Shown here piece after piece: positions 30,272-39,501 of a stretch of 64,000 nt of DNA. The first letter of the stretch is position 1; each line of letters opens with the position of its first letter. The stretch comes from Campylobacter concisus (GTDB lineage Bacteria; Campylobacterota; Campylobacteria; Campylobacterales; Campylobacteraceae). Under the pieces are notes generated by a model. It searched no databases. It saw only the letters and a list, made by a program, of their open reading frames with translations, and was not told the DNA's origin. The position numbers were made by a program, and so were the translations under genes. The stretch lies in the NCBI RefSeq assembly GCF_003048835.2, contig NZ_CP060705.1, positions 1,054,001 to 1,118,000 on the forward strand. Direction: 5' to 3'.

Positions 30272-30975
30272 GCGATCTCCTTGTAAGAGACGCTGTTTGT
30301 ATCAGCTTTTTTAAAGATCTCGCTTGCCTCTTTCGTGTGTGAGCCATCTTCGCTCATCACAAGAGGTGGTAGGACTTTTAGCTTTGAATTTGAGTTGTTT
30401 CGCACTTCAAGTAAAGCCAAATTTGCTGGCTTATCCTTTTTGGTATGGATAAATTTTAAACTCACCAAATTTAGTTTATACTCTTTTAAGCATGCTACTA
30501 TCTCGCTAAGATCATCTGGTGCATAGCAAAAAAACGCCCTTTTATGTGGCTTTAAATTTACGCTTATGCCTCTTATAAAATCCTTTAAATTTAGCGAGCT
30601 TGCATATCTGCTAACTTTTATGTGTTCATTTTGGCTTTTTGTAACACCGTCATGATAAAAGGGCGGATTTGAGATGATTAGATCAAATTTCTCACTATCT
30701 TTAAAATTTGCAAAATCAGCCGTTATGGCTCTAGCCTCTAGGCAGTTGCTCTTTGCGTTAAAGCTAGAAATTTTGCTATTTAGCTCTAAAAGATCAAGCA
30801 TGCTTAGATCTATCTTTTTAAAGTCACGCTTAAGCAAAAGTCCAAGTATCCCACACCCTGCTCCAACGTCCAAAACTCTGCCAGAAATTTCGCCTACGCT
30901 AGAGCAGATAAAATCATAAAGAACGAGCGTATCGCTGTTGTAGCGATAGCCATTTTCAAGCTGGGCTAAGATCAT
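30268..30975 (-). CDS. TrmN6-like SAM-dependent adenine methyltransferase
   Basis: 235 residues. SAM motif LDVGAGCGILGL (35-46) and catalytic NPPF (SNPPFYHDG) define an N6-adenine type methyltransferase; size and form match tRNA1(Val) A37 methyltransferase TrmN6/YfiC. The target is inferred from family only. Four-base overlaps on both sides. Confidence 0.82.
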   Translation of the reverse strand: MILAQLENGYRYNSDTLVLYDFICSSVGEISGRVLDVGAGCGILGLLLKRDFKKIDLSMLDLLELNSKISSFNAKSNCLEARAITADFANFKDSEKFDLIISNPPFYHDGVTKSQNEHIKVSRYASSLNLKDFIRGISVNLKPHKRAFFCYAPDDLSEIVACLKEYKLNLVSLKFIHTKKDKPANLALLEVRNNSNSKLKVLPPLVMSEDGSHTKEASEIFKKADTNSVSYKEIA

Positions 30976-33230
30976 CTATAAACCTTGATGATAAAGCCGC
31001 GTGTCACATCTTTTACGATCACTTCGGAGCTAAAGCTGATCCTTGCAAAGTCGCCAAATTCCTCTTTTATAAGCTCAGCAGCCGCCTTTGCACGCTCTTT
31101 GCCAACGCCGTAATTTACGTAGTTATTTAGCTTGCCAAGGTCATCTTTTTTGATATTTTGAGCGACATTTGATGGGATGACAAAATTTTTCTTATCCACG
31201 ATCGGGATGATCTCATACATGTAGTTTGAGTTAAATCTCTGCAAAAACTCACTCACTCTGTTTTTGCACATTATGCTAACCTTGTCCTTTGCGTCCATAT
31301 CGTCGCACTCGATGCTGGAGATGAGGACTAGCTTTGTTGGGGTTTCAGGCTTTGTCGTAGCTTGCAAGATATTTTTTAAATTTACATTTTCATTTTCAAG
31401 CTCATCTTGTCTGTTTAAATTTTGCTCGATATCTTTTTGGAGCTCGACTATCTGGGCATTTACACTACCGCTACCGCCTTTGTGAGTGGTTGAGCTTAGC
31501 TCACTTATCTTTGAATTTAGCCTCTCTATCGTCTTGTTACTCTCATTTAGCTTTTGCTTTGCATTTTCTAGTTCATTTTGCAAGCTTAGTAAATTTTTGC
31601 CACCACTTTTGTTGTTGTCTGTTAAAAATGTTGAGGTATCGACTATCTTTTTTTGTAGCATGTTTATTTGCTGGCGCAAAATTTCATAGTTTTGCATATC
31701 GATCTTTAGCGTTCTTTTTTGAGTTTCTAGCTCGCTTTGCTTAGAAAGGAGCATTTGGCTTGTCTTTGTGACATTTTCTTCAAGCTCTTTTATCTTTGCA
31801 TCTTTTAGATCGAGCTTTGAGCTCAAATTTTTTAGCTCACCCTCGTTTGAGCCAAGTTTCTGCGACTGCAAAGAGATGGTTTGGTTTTGATCAAATAGCG
31901 TTTTTAGAAATTTAGTTGTCTTCGTATCAAACGCTTTTAGCTCTTCTTGGCTCTTTTTAAGGCTCTCTTCACTCAAACTTAGCTTTTTGCTTAGCTCACT
32001 TAGAGTTGAGTTTGCGTCTAAATTTTGCTTTTCAAGCTTTTTATTTAGGGCATTTGCCCTCTCAAGCTCTTTTTTAAGCGAGCTTATATTTTCATTTGCA
32101 AGTTTGTTCTCTTGCTCGCTTTTTAGACTCTTTTGTTTTAGATCGTCAAAACTCTTATGAAGTGCCGCAAGCGAGGCATTTAGCTCTAAATTTTTGCCAT
32201 TATAGCTTTGTGCCATTAGATCTTTTGAGTTTAAATTTTTCTTGATCTCTTCAAGCTCGTAAATTCTATCTTTTAGTGCGGTCTTGTTTGACTCAAGAGC
32301 CTCCTGCAGATCGATTATCTTATTTGTCTTTTTAGAAAGCTCATCCTCCATAACGCTCTTTTGTGTCTCAAAGCCATCATTTAGCGCATTTATCTCTTTT
32401 TCGTAGCTAAATTTTTGAGTGTCGGCGTCATTTTTAACTCGCTCGATCTCCTCTTTTAAAAGCAAAATTTCTTTTTTTTCGCCTCTATCTTTTTCACTTT
32501 GAGCTTTTTCATACTCTTTTATAAGAGCCTCTTTTTGCGTAAGCGTCGCATTTAGCTCGTTATTTTGCTCTTTTAAAGCGGTGTAGTTTGCCTCAAAGCT
32601 CTCTTTAAATTTATTAAAGCCGGCCTTGGCATCTTTTAGCTTGCTCTCATCGCCATTTCTAGCGTCATTTATCGCATTTTCAAGGTCGATTATCTTTTTC
32701 TCATAAGCCTTTGAGCTCTCTATCATATCAGCTTGCGCTTCATTTAGGCGCTTTGTCAGAGCTTGGATATTTTCAAAGTGTTGCGCCTCAAGCTCGCCAA
32801 GAGCCTTTTGATTTTTTTCAACTATCTCGTTTTTTTCATTTTCGATATTTCTTTTCATCTCTGAAATTTTGCTTATAAAGTCTAAATTTTTCTCGCTCAT
32901 ATCGACATTATCAGCGGCTAAAATTTCATTTTTTTTGCTTAGCTCGCGCACTTGCTCTTGAAGCTCATTTACATTGTTTGATAAATTTAGATCCTTATCA
33001 TCAACAAAATTTTGCATGTAGCTTTTTGGCGTGATGTAGCCGCCATACTCGTAAAGATCATCTTTGCTTACATATCTTTGCTTCTCTTCTTCGGGGAGAT
33101 CATCAAAATTTATAGAATAAATCGTTTGATTAGTATCTTTTGGCGCCTCGTCCTCTTTTTGAAATTTCAAAAACGAGAGAGAAAAGCCAGCTATCAGACA
33201 AACAATAGCTAGTGCGATTTTATTTATCAA
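30972..33230 (-). CDS. Long coiled-coil membrane-anchored protein
   Basis: 752 residues. An N-terminal TM (NKIALAIVCLIAGFSLSFL, about 3-21) leads into roughly 500 residues of heptad-rich coiled coil (about 80-620), then a compact C-terminal domain (about 640-752; KLVLISSIECDDMDAKDKV ... VNYGVGKERAKAAAELIKE) that resembles OmpA-like or BON-type folds only loosely. Probably spans the periplasm. I do not recognise a named family. Overlaps its neighbours by 4 bases each. Confidence 0.75.
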   Translation of the reverse strand: MINKIALAIVCLIAGFSLSFLKFQKEDEAPKDTNQTIYSINFDDLPEEEKQRYVSKDDLYEYGGYITPKSYMQNFVDDKDLNLSNNVNELQEQVRELSKKNEILAADNVDMSEKNLDFISKISEMKRNIENEKNEIVEKNQKALGELEAQHFENIQALTKRLNEAQADMIESSKAYEKKIIDLENAINDARNGDESKLKDAKAGFNKFKESFEANYTALKEQNNELNATLTQKEALIKEYEKAQSEKDRGEKKEILLLKEEIERVKNDADTQKFSYEKEINALNDGFETQKSVMEDELSKKTNKIIDLQEALESNKTALKDRIYELEEIKKNLNSKDLMAQSYNGKNLELNASLAALHKSFDDLKQKSLKSEQENKLANENISSLKKELERANALNKKLEKQNLDANSTLSELSKKLSLSEESLKKSQEELKAFDTKTTKFLKTLFDQNQTISLQSQKLGSNEGELKNLSSKLDLKDAKIKELEENVTKTSQMLLSKQSELETQKRTLKIDMQNYEILRQQINMLQKKIVDTSTFLTDNNKSGGKNLLSLQNELENAKQKLNESNKTIERLNSKISELSSTTHKGGSGSVNAQIVELQKDIEQNLNRQDELENENVNLKNILQATTKPETPTKLVLISSIECDDMDAKDKVSIMCKNRVSEFLQRFNSNYMYEIIPIVDKKNFVIPSNVAQNIKKDDLGKLNNYVNYGVGKERAKAAAELIKEEFGDFARISFSSEVIVKDVTRGFIIKVYR

Positions 33231-34189
33231 GCTTGTGCCTTGCCTTTTAAGATGTCTTTGATGACGCTATGAGCGTGATTTAGTGCGACCACGATCGAGC
33301 CGCCATTTTTTAAAACGATGTCGCCTCCCACGTATAGTCCTGGCACGCTGCTTTGGTAGCTGCTATCAACTATCGGAGTGCCTTTTTCATCAGTTTTTAT
33401 CTGACATTTTTGTAAAAAATCAACCGGACTTGAGCCACCGATCGCATAAACAACCCTATCATAGACACGGATTTTGCCATTTTCATAATGCACTCTTACC
33501 TTGCCTGATTCATTATCGATCTCGGTTATATCGTGATTTAGCCTTACTTTTATCTTATTGTGCTTCTCAAGCTCCCAAAGAGCGCTTAAATTTGTCTCAT
33601 TTACACGGCTAAATTTATCTTTTCTGTAAGCGATCGTCGTTTTGTTATACTGACAAAGCTCGATAGCATACTCAACCGCAGAGTTGCCACCACCCACAAC
33701 TAGCACTTTTTCGCCGTTTGTGCAGTTATCTAGGTTAAAATTTACAACTGAATTTAATGACGGCGGGATCTTATAGTCAGGCTTGTTTGGACGTCCCATT
33801 TTGCCGATAGATACCATGACGTTTTTGGCTTTAAAGGTCGCTTTTGAGGTTGTTACTTTAAAAATTTCTCCCTCTTTTTTTACGCTTTCGACCTCTGAGT
33901 TGAAAAACGCCTCGATCTTTTCAGAGTCAAGCAGCTTGTCAAAATAATCAAGTGTGCTCTCTTTTGTGCCATCTTCAAACGAAACTAGCCCATGGATCGT
34001 GCTATCTTGCCCTTTATACTCTTTATCCACGCGTTTATTGTCTTTATAAAATTTTCTTATAGTCTGGCTGTGGTTGTCACCTTTTTCAAGGAGCAAAACA
34101 TTACTTAAGCCATTTCTTTTAGCCTCCACTACACTAGCTATGCCGCAAGGTCCGCCGCCAACTACTATCAGATCATAAATATTTGCCAT
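33227..34189 (-). CDS. YpdA-like/thioredoxin reductase-like FAD-NAD(P) oxidoreductase
   Basis: 320 residues with FAD motif GGGPCGIAS near 9-17 and NAD(P) motif VVGGGNSAVEYAIEL in the middle, and VPGLYVGGDIV near the end. The CxxC pair of thioredoxin reductase is absent, as in YpdA-type putative disulfide reductases and ferredoxin reductases. Start ATG 34189 follows GGAG; a frame open to 34201 lacks such a site. This is the last chromosomal-looking gene before the element. Confidence 0.85.
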   Translation of the reverse strand: MANIYDLIVVGGGPCGIASVVEAKRNGLSNVLLLEKGDNHSQTIRKFYKDNKRVDKEYKGQDSTIHGLVSFEDGTKESTLDYFDKLLDSEKIEAFFNSEVESVKKEGEIFKVTTSKATFKAKNVMVSIGKMGRPNKPDYKIPPSLNSVVNFNLDNCTNGEKVLVVGGGNSAVEYAIELCQYNKTTIAYRKDKFSRVNETNLSALWELEKHNKIKVRLNHDITEIDNESGKVRVHYENGKIRVYDRVVYAIGGSSPVDFLQKCQIKTDEKGTPIVDSSYQSSVPGLYVGGDIVLKNGGSIVVALNHAHSVIKDILKGKAQA

Positions 34190-34280
34190 ATTTTTCTCCA
34201 AATTTTATAAATTTTAAGCTGTAATAAATTGAACGTATTTTACTATCGAGATTCTAAAATTGAACTTTGAGGTAAAAAAA

Positions 34281-35084
34281 ATGTGTGAAATGTCTTTCTA
34301 TTTTGAGAAAGGTAATTTCGTGCTTAAAACCACAAGAGTCGCTCATATAGAAAGCAATGGAACGCTCGTTTTCCGTAATAAAATGAATTCTATATTGTTT
34401 CCAGTAAATTTTACATCTAGGGATTATGATATTTTCTTCACTATTTGCTGGTATGCAAAGCAATTGGGGTATTCGGATAGCAGAAATTATATTGAAATGC
34501 CGTATTCTAAGATATCACAATTCTTTGCTGAAGGTCTAAATAAAACTCGTTTTAATAACGAGGTGCTTGAGTTTTGTAAAAAGGTTTTAGGCGAAAACGG
34601 ATCGGCAATCTACAAAAGTTTAGAGATTACAAATAATGATGAAATTATGACGGCTGGAGTTTTTTTCATTTCTATTAAAGCTTTTAGAAATACGCAAATT
34701 TTAAAATTTAAATTAAATACAGAAGCTCTCGATATTTTATTTGGTACTCTAAAATTTATGAGAATAAATTTACACGATTTTATTTCAATTCGAAGTAAAT
34801 TTGCAAAGTCTCTTTATCGCCTCTTACTACAATATCAAAATATCAGATCCGACAAAGATGGCTTTAAGTGTGTAAATTTTAATAGACCTGATTTCGAAAG
34901 ATTTATGAGCGTTCCTGAAAAATACGAAACGAGAGATTTGGATCGCCGTGTAATAAATCCTGCCATAGAAGAGTTAAACGAAAACTACTTTAAAAAGATT
35001 GTTCTCGAGAAGAAAATTGCTGAAGGCTCTAAAAAGAACGTTATCGGCTACTCTTTTAGGTTTATGTTAAATGAGGATGCTTGA
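34281..35084 (+). CDS. Replication initiation protein, Rep_3 (RepB/RepE) family
   Basis: 267 residues with the two winged-helix layout of Rep_3 plasmid initiators; typical stretch is FISIRSKFAKSLYRLLLQYQNIRSDKDGFKCVNF, split by the conserved YRLL. Start ATG 34281 is 9 bases after GAGG; a longer frame from TTG 34260 lacks one. It is one of very few rightward genes on the element. No iteron array is visible in the 90 bases upstream, which run straight into the chromosomal gene. Would bind an origin and load the helicase, if active. Confidence 0.85.
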   Translation: MCEMSFYFEKGNFVLKTTRVAHIESNGTLVFRNKMNSILFPVNFTSRDYDIFFTICWYAKQLGYSDSRNYIEMPYSKISQFFAEGLNKTRFNNEVLEFCKKVLGENGSAIYKSLEITNNDEIMTAGVFFISIKAFRNTQILKFKLNTEALDILFGTLKFMRINLHDFISIRSKFAKSLYRLLLQYQNIRSDKDGFKCVNFNRPDFERFMSVPEKYETRDLDRRVINPAIEELNENYFKKIVLEKKIAEGSKKNVIGYSFRFMLNEDA

Positions 35085-35091
35085 TTTTGCT

Positions 35092-35134
35092 TAGAGCTAC
35101 GATCACTCTTACTTATCCTAATAATCTAGCTCTA
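35092..35134 (+). terminator. Hairpin behind rep
   Basis: Perfect 8-bp arms TAGAGCTA (35092-35099) and TAGCTCTA (35127-35134) with a 27-base loop, followed by GCTTTT. Lies just behind the rep stop and overlaps the 3' end of a leftward small gene, so it could serve both. Confidence 0.4.
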
Positions 35135-35300
35135 GCTTTTGAACGTCAAAATTTATTTGCTCAGCTTTTGGGGTAGGTAAATTTTGCCTTTTACTATCGC
35201 TATCGTTATTTTTATTTTTAAACATTCTTACTAAAATTTTATGGATTTTTATAAGGTTATTTTTAATTTTTTTAGTCATTTTTGTTTCTTGGCTTATCAA
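35118..35300 (-). CDS. Small basic protein of unknown function
   Basis: 60 residues, Lys/Asn-rich with hydrophobic spacing (KKIKNNLIKIHKILVRMF). The frame begins at TTG 35300, in a TTGA overlap with the stop of the 188-residue gene; ATG 35279 is the alternative. It may be a translationally coupled partner of that gene, or a chance frame. Confidence 0.4.
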   Translation of the reverse strand: MISQETKMTKKIKNNLIKIHKILVRMFKNKNNDSDSKRQNLPTPKAEQINFDVQKLELDY

Positions 35301-35863
35301 CCTCTTATTCTCATGGCTATGTACTCTTCCAGATCTAGGTCAAAGTTGTTCGCTTCCGCCTTAAATTGCATTAGTTCATCAAATGTGAAAATATCTTTTA
35401 GCTCGTATGTTGCTAGAATTTTAATGTCTGAATAGGTTAAAATACTTATTTCTAGGCTTTCTGCGATTTGTCTTATCTTTTTTTTCTTTGCTTCACTTAC
35501 AAATACTATATAGTTTTGCTGATGCTCTTTCTCTTTTGCGTCATTTGGCTGTGGGGCTTCTATTAATCCCATTTTAAATCTTACAAATTCGCTCATGCTC
35601 GTATTGTGCCATTTTGCTTGGTCATAGATCGTTACAAGCACTTCATCTTTTATATATGGTATAGGTGTTGTTAATGCTAATTCTATAAATTTTGCTAGCG
35701 TATACGTTGGATATTTCTTGCGTATTTTTATGCCTAGTTCTTTAGAAAATTTAGTTCCAACCGATACCTTGCCTTTTTTTGTAGATTGCTCCTTTTGACT
35801 ATCTGCTCCAGCTATAAATTCATCTAATTTGTCAGTAGAATTGCTTATTCTTTTAAAATCCAT
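35297..35863 (-). CDS. Unknown element protein, possible DNA-binding partner of ParA
   Basis: 188 residues, charged, mostly helical. A central part (KFSKELGIKIRKKYPTYTLAKF) and a tail SEAKKKKIRQIAESLEISI suggest DNA binding, but no clear helix-turn-helix or ribbon-helix-helix can be named. GGGAAAAAGAG precedes the ATG. It lies leftward of parA with two small genes between; ParA here has no recognisable ParB, so this is one candidate. Confidence 0.6.
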   Translation of the reverse strand: MDFKRISNSTDKLDEFIAGADSQKEQSTKKGKVSVGTKFSKELGIKIRKKYPTYTLAKFIELALTTPIPYIKDEVLVTIYDQAKWHNTSMSEFVRFKMGLIEAPQPNDAKEKEHQQNYIVFVSEAKKKKIRQIAESLEISILTYSDIKILATYELKDIFTFDELMQFKAEANNFDLDLEEYIAMRIRG

Positions 35864-36040
35864 CTCTTTTTCCCTTTTATTTTTTTAAAATTCTAATCTC
35901 TTAATCTTAATAAAAAATAAAATATTAAAAATTAAGATAGCATTATTTTTAATTTTTCACAAAACTAAAAATAATAAATTTCCTAAATTTATACCAAAAA
36001 AGCGATAAAAATTATAAATTTTTATATTCTCTTAAAGGCT

Positions 36041-36400
36041 TCATAATATTTGCTTCCTTATCTCGTCAAGCCTTAGCTTTTCTTGAAAATCGACCTTTAT
36101 CGTATCGCGAAAATCTGCCAAAATAGCTATATATTTATCTTCTGTTATCGACATCTCTGTTTTGATTATGTCGTTAAATTTGCGTAAGTACTTTGTCCTG
36201 TTTTTATCGTCGATCAAAAAATTAAACTCTTCGTCATTAAGTAGCTTCTTTAAATTTTCTATAAGTTCTTTATTCGCCTTTTCTATTTGCTTGGAGCTAT
36301 AAAATATACAAAATAAGCCTATCGGTATAAATATGGATATTATATACCAGCTGTGTTGATCAAGCCAGCCCAAAATTTCTTTTATCGTCTCTATCGTCAT
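36041..36400 (-). CDS. Small membrane-anchored protein
   Basis: 119 residues: one TM near 17-34 (WYIISIFIPIGLFCIFYSS) and a charged, probably coiled-coil cytosolic tail. GGAGAT lies before the ATG. No family recognised. Confidence 0.55.
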   Translation of the reverse strand: MTIETIKEILGWLDQHSWYIISIFIPIGLFCIFYSSKQIEKANKELIENLKKLLNDEEFNFLIDDKNRTKYLRKFNDIIKTEMSITEDKYIAILADFRDTIKVDFQEKLRLDEIRKQIL

Positions 36401-36530
36401 TTTATCTCCTGTCGGTCGCTATCTTTTTTACATTTTGGTTCACCGATCGGCGCATAGTCGCTACCTTTACTATCCTTTTAAAATATCTCTTCGCATATCT
36501 GCTTCTTGCTATATTTTAACAATCCGCTGA

Positions 36531-36755
36531 CTACCTTCTTATTGTCCAATTTGGAACACTTAATTCGCCATCGCCATCTACTTTAATGATAGACTTAGGA
36601 ATTACCTGAGAGTTTTCTTCGTAGTAATCATTTCTCCAACTAACGGTTACATTTGAGCCTTCTATCTTACTAATTCTTACACTAAACTCTACGCCATTCT
36701 TTGACTCTATGTAAGCACCAACTTTTATTAGTTCATCTCTTGTGTTTTTTTCCAT
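36531..36755 (-). CDS. Small beta-rich protein of unknown function
   Basis: 74 residues with alternating hydrophobic pattern (GVEFSVRISKIEGSNVTVSWR) that suggests a small SH3- or OB-like barrel. Strong site GGAAAGGATA precedes the ATG. Its leader carries the duplicated hairpin block and AT-rich tract shared with 59,003-59,237. Confidence 0.6.
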   Translation of the reverse strand: MEKNTRDELIKVGAYIESKNGVEFSVRISKIEGSNVTVSWRNDYYEENSQVIPKSIIKVDGDGELSVPNWTIRR

Positions 36756-36917
36756 TTTGTATCCTTTCCTTATTGAATTTAGTTTATTATAGTGAAAATT
36801 TGCTTAAAAAATAATAAAATAAGCAAAAATAAACTAATAAATGATTAAAAAATATATAAAATTTAAATAATATAAAAAATATTTTTTTCAGTGAAAATTA
36901 TAAGTAAAATATAAAAA

Positions 36918-36974
36918 ATGCTTTTCTTCTTTCCCCTTTTTAAATTTACACATCGCTTTTGGCGATGCTACTAT
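36918..36974. repeat. Leader hairpin block, copy 1
   Basis: 57 bp nearly identical to 59180-59237. Core hairpin CATCGC-TTTTG-GCGATG (36951-36967), flanked by a C/T-rich tract and CTACTAT. Lies 14 bases beyond the parA stop and 163 bases before the 36755 start. The second copy stands 177 bases before a start codon, so the arrangement is conserved and not random. Confidence 0.8.
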
Positions 36975-36987
36975 TATCTTCATTTCT

Positions 36988-37632
36988 TTAAAATATCTCA
37001 CTGCATAAATTTTTGATTTCTTGTTCAGTTTTGTTGCCGTCGTTCATTTCAACTACGCTCAGTCCTAGCTGGGTCGCAATTTTATATCGCTCTCTTTCAA
37101 ATATAATTGTTTCTGCTAGTTTTATATAGTCTTCTTGAATTTCTTTTATAAAATTCTTGAGACTTTCTACTTTTTTGGCTAAAAATGGATTTGTGGACGC
37201 TCTATTGATCACAATATATGTTTGCAGATTAGTGTTTTGTTCCTTTGCCATCTTGATTATATTTACCATTTTATCAAGGACGCTGACGTCAAACTGGCTT
37301 GGTATTGTCGGAATTATAACAATATCGCTTAGTGCTATCGCTATTCTCATTTCTCGACTATCTCGTCCGCCTGTATCGATTACTATATCCCTTTTTGTTT
37401 TGTTGTCCTGCAGGAATACTTTTAGTTCTTCGCCGTATTTATATGCAAAGTCAAATGCTTTTGGGTGATTTTCTTCGTTTCGTATGTTTAAAAATGTAGC
37501 TATTGACTTCTGTGGGTCTGTATCGACCAATAATAGTGGTTCGCCTTTTACTATGCCTTGGTTTATCGCTATATTAGTAGCTAAGGTGCTTTTACCGCTT
37601 CCGCCTTTTTCATTACATATAGAAACAATCAT
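36988..37632 (-). CDS. parA: ParA-family partition ATPase
   Basis: 214-residue short ParA with deviant Walker A EKGGSGKST (residues 8-16), switch DTDPQKS and later DTGGRDSREMR. Segregates plasmids by ATP-dependent DNA binding. AAAGGA precedes the ATG. A TATAAT and an AT-repeat promoter lie upstream. Its partner protein is not obvious; small genes follow on the same strand. Confidence 0.9.
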   Translation of the reverse strand: MIVSICNEKGGSGKSTLATNIAINQGIVKGEPLLLVDTDPQKSIATFLNIRNEENHPKAFDFAYKYGEELKVFLQDNKTKRDIVIDTGGRDSREMRIAIALSDIVIIPTIPSQFDVSVLDKMVNIIKMAKEQNTNLQTYIVINRASTNPFLAKKVESLKNFIKEIQEDYIKLAETIIFERERYKIATQLGLSVVEMNDGNKTEQEIKNLCSEIF

Positions 37633-37662
37633 TTTTATTCCTTTGCCTTAGATTTTTAAATG

Positions 37663-37712
37663 ATTATATACTTTTAAACTTAATAAATAATAAAATATTA
37701 AATTATTAAATA
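37663..37712 (-). promoter_or_regulatory. parA promoter with recurrent AT motif
   Basis: TATAAT (37668-37663) 31 bases before the parA start. Immediately upstream is ATTTTATTATTTATTA (minus strand) within 37676-37712. The same arrangement (motif, 8-9 bases, TATAAT) occurs at 59030-59064, where 21 consecutive bases are identical, and related motifs precede other element operons. Confidence 0.55.
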
Positions 37713-37793
37713 GTATTTCAAATAAATATATAAAGAATAAAAATTATATATTGAATATTTTTTTATAAATAAAACAATAGTATTTTATAAAAA

Positions 37794-38048
37794 TTATTCT
37801 TTTCTTTCTGAAATAATAAAATTTATCTTAATAATAAAATATAGCATTACGTTAAAAATTATATAGCACATAATAGCGAGAGCTATAAAAAAGGCATCTG
37901 CATTGAGTAGGGTCTCTATTTTATTTGGTTTTTTTAAAAGATATAAAATAGTATTTATGCCGATCCCAAATAAATTTATAAATGCAAAAACCCACATAAA
38001 CCGCTTTGCTGGGGTATTGAAAAGCTGTAGCTTGTTTTTCTTCTTCAT
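37794..38048 (-). CDS. Small membrane protein
   Basis: 84 residues with two TM segments (about 13-33 and 50-75) and a basic N-terminus (MKKKNKLQLFNTPAKRFM). No family recognised. Lies 21 bases beyond the methyltransferase stop on the same strand. Confidence 0.5.
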   Translation of the reverse strand: MKKKNKLQLFNTPAKRFMWVFAFINLFGIGINTILYLLKKPNKIETLLNADAFFIALAIMCYIIFNVMLYFIIKINFIISERKE

Positions 38049-38069
38049 GCACTTTTGTCCTTTTGCTAC

Positions 38070-39080
38070 CTAAAATTGATTAAATATTCTTGCTCTAGGC
38101 TTTAATCCGCCTTTTCTTTGTATGATGATCCTTGTAAAAAGTTCTTGCCCTTTTAGAACCGCTGATTTTGTGTTGTTTTCTTTGTAGGTATGTTTAACTA
38201 GTTCAGGGTATTTGTCTTTAATTTCAAAGTCACAGCCTAAAATTTTAAATTGTGCTGGGTTGTGCCTTAAAAAAAATGTTAGCGGTATACCAATTACTCC
38301 GTCATAGTCAATTGGTATGTCCTTGCAATTTTTGACTTCTATGATCTTGTAATTATCGTACTCTGGGTATTTATTTTCATTGCCCTTATACTTTTGGGTT
38401 AATCTTATACCATTTTGGTGTTTTATACTTTTTAAATTTGTAAACCATGATATGTTGCTAAAACGCTTCTTACTGCCGTCTGGTCGTGTAAAAATATTTA
38501 CTTGATGATTGCCTAGCCAAATTTTACCCTTTTTGTATAGCTCAAATATTTTTTTATACGTAATTGAGTAGGTTCCGCCAACTATTAAAAATTTCTTGTT
38601 TTGTTCTTCTACAATTTCTATTAGGTCGCGAAAAAGGGAGAAAGGTGGATTTGTAACTATTATATCGCCACTTGCCATAATATTTCTTACTTCTTCGCTT
38701 CTAAAATCACCATCCCCTTGCAACATCGTCTCATTTATTCCGCTTTCGCTGATCTCTATTTTCATCCCCTTTGATTTTGGGTCTTTAATATTGTACGTCG
38801 TTGTAATTAGCTTTTTTAGCTCTAGGGATTTAAAATTTAAGGCAAAGTATCTATAAAAGTTGCTTTTCTTGCCGTCGTTGCAAGGGCATACTACTACTTT
38901 GCCTTTAAAATGTGTTCTATAATCTTGTATTTCGGCTCTTATCTCATCGAAACTCGTATAAAACTCATCATCTACGTCATATTTTGCACTCATGAAGTAG
39001 ATATTGGCTCTTTTATCTTTATCCGATAACCAGCTTTGAGCTCTTTCGCTTTGGGTTAAATTTTGCATTTTACTGCTCAT
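38070..39080 (-). CDS. EcoRI-family adenine-specific DNA methyltransferase, no nuclease nearby
   Basis: 336 residues matching the EcoRI-type adenine methyltransferase family: N-terminal DDEFYTSFDEIRAEIQDY and VVVCPCNDGKKSNFYRYFALNF, catalytic NPPF (VTNPPFSLF), and FLIVGGTYSITYK. It should modify adenine in a short palindrome; EcoRI's own target is GAATTC, but the site here is not predictable. No restriction gene is next to it, so it is an orphan, likely protecting the element on entry. It overlaps ssb by 4 bases. Confidence 0.88.
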   Translation of the reverse strand: MSSKMQNLTQSERAQSWLSDKDKRANIYFMSAKYDVDDEFYTSFDEIRAEIQDYRTHFKGKVVVCPCNDGKKSNFYRYFALNFKSLELKKLITTTYNIKDPKSKGMKIEISESGINETMLQGDGDFRSEEVRNIMASGDIIVTNPPFSLFRDLIEIVEEQNKKFLIVGGTYSITYKKIFELYKKGKIWLGNHQVNIFTRPDGSKKRFSNISWFTNLKSIKHQNGIRLTQKYKGNENKYPEYDNYKIIEVKNCKDIPIDYDGVIGIPLTFFLRHNPAQFKILGCDFEIKDKYPELVKHTYKENNTKSAVLKGQELFTRIIIQRKGGLKPRARIFNQF

Positions 39081-39478
39081 TCCCCTTGCACATACTCGGT
39101 TTTTTCAGCTTGTTCTTCTCGCTCGTTCGGCGTTTCCTTTTCGTTAATTTCCTGCTTTTTGCTATCAAGCATTACCATTTTATCAACGACAATGCTATGT
39201 TTGCTCCTATTTTGTCCATTATTGTCTGTCCATTGGTCGAATTTCAATCTGCCATCTACGAAAACCTTTGACCCTTTTTTGAGATATTGATTTGCGATCT
39301 CTGCGGTCTTACCCATAAAAGTTGTATCTATAAAGCAGATTTCTTCTTTTTTCTCATTGTTAATAGTGTACTTGTATGTTGATGCGATAGCTGTGTTGCC
39401 TATGGCTAGCCCTGATGGTGTGTATCTGAGCTCAACATCCCTTGTTAAATTTCCTATTACTGACACATATGTATGCAT
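39077..39478 (-). CDS. ssb: Single-stranded DNA-binding protein
   Basis: 133-residue OB-fold protein: VSVIGNLTRDVELRYTPSGLAI, then GKTAEIANQYLKKGSKVFVDGR. The C-terminal tail is acidic (NEKETPNEREEQAEK) but ends YVQGE, not the usual DDDIPF, so the canonical partner-binding tip is missing. Element-encoded SSB would coat transferred single strands. Confidence 0.93.
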   Translation of the reverse strand: MHTYVSVIGNLTRDVELRYTPSGLAIGNTAIASTYKYTINNEKKEEICFIDTTFMGKTAEIANQYLKKGSKVFVDGRLKFDQWTDNNGQNRSKHSIVVDKMVMLDSKKQEINEKETPNEREEQAEKTEYVQGE

Positions 39479-39501
39479 GTTTTCTCCTTTTTATTGTTTT
39501 A

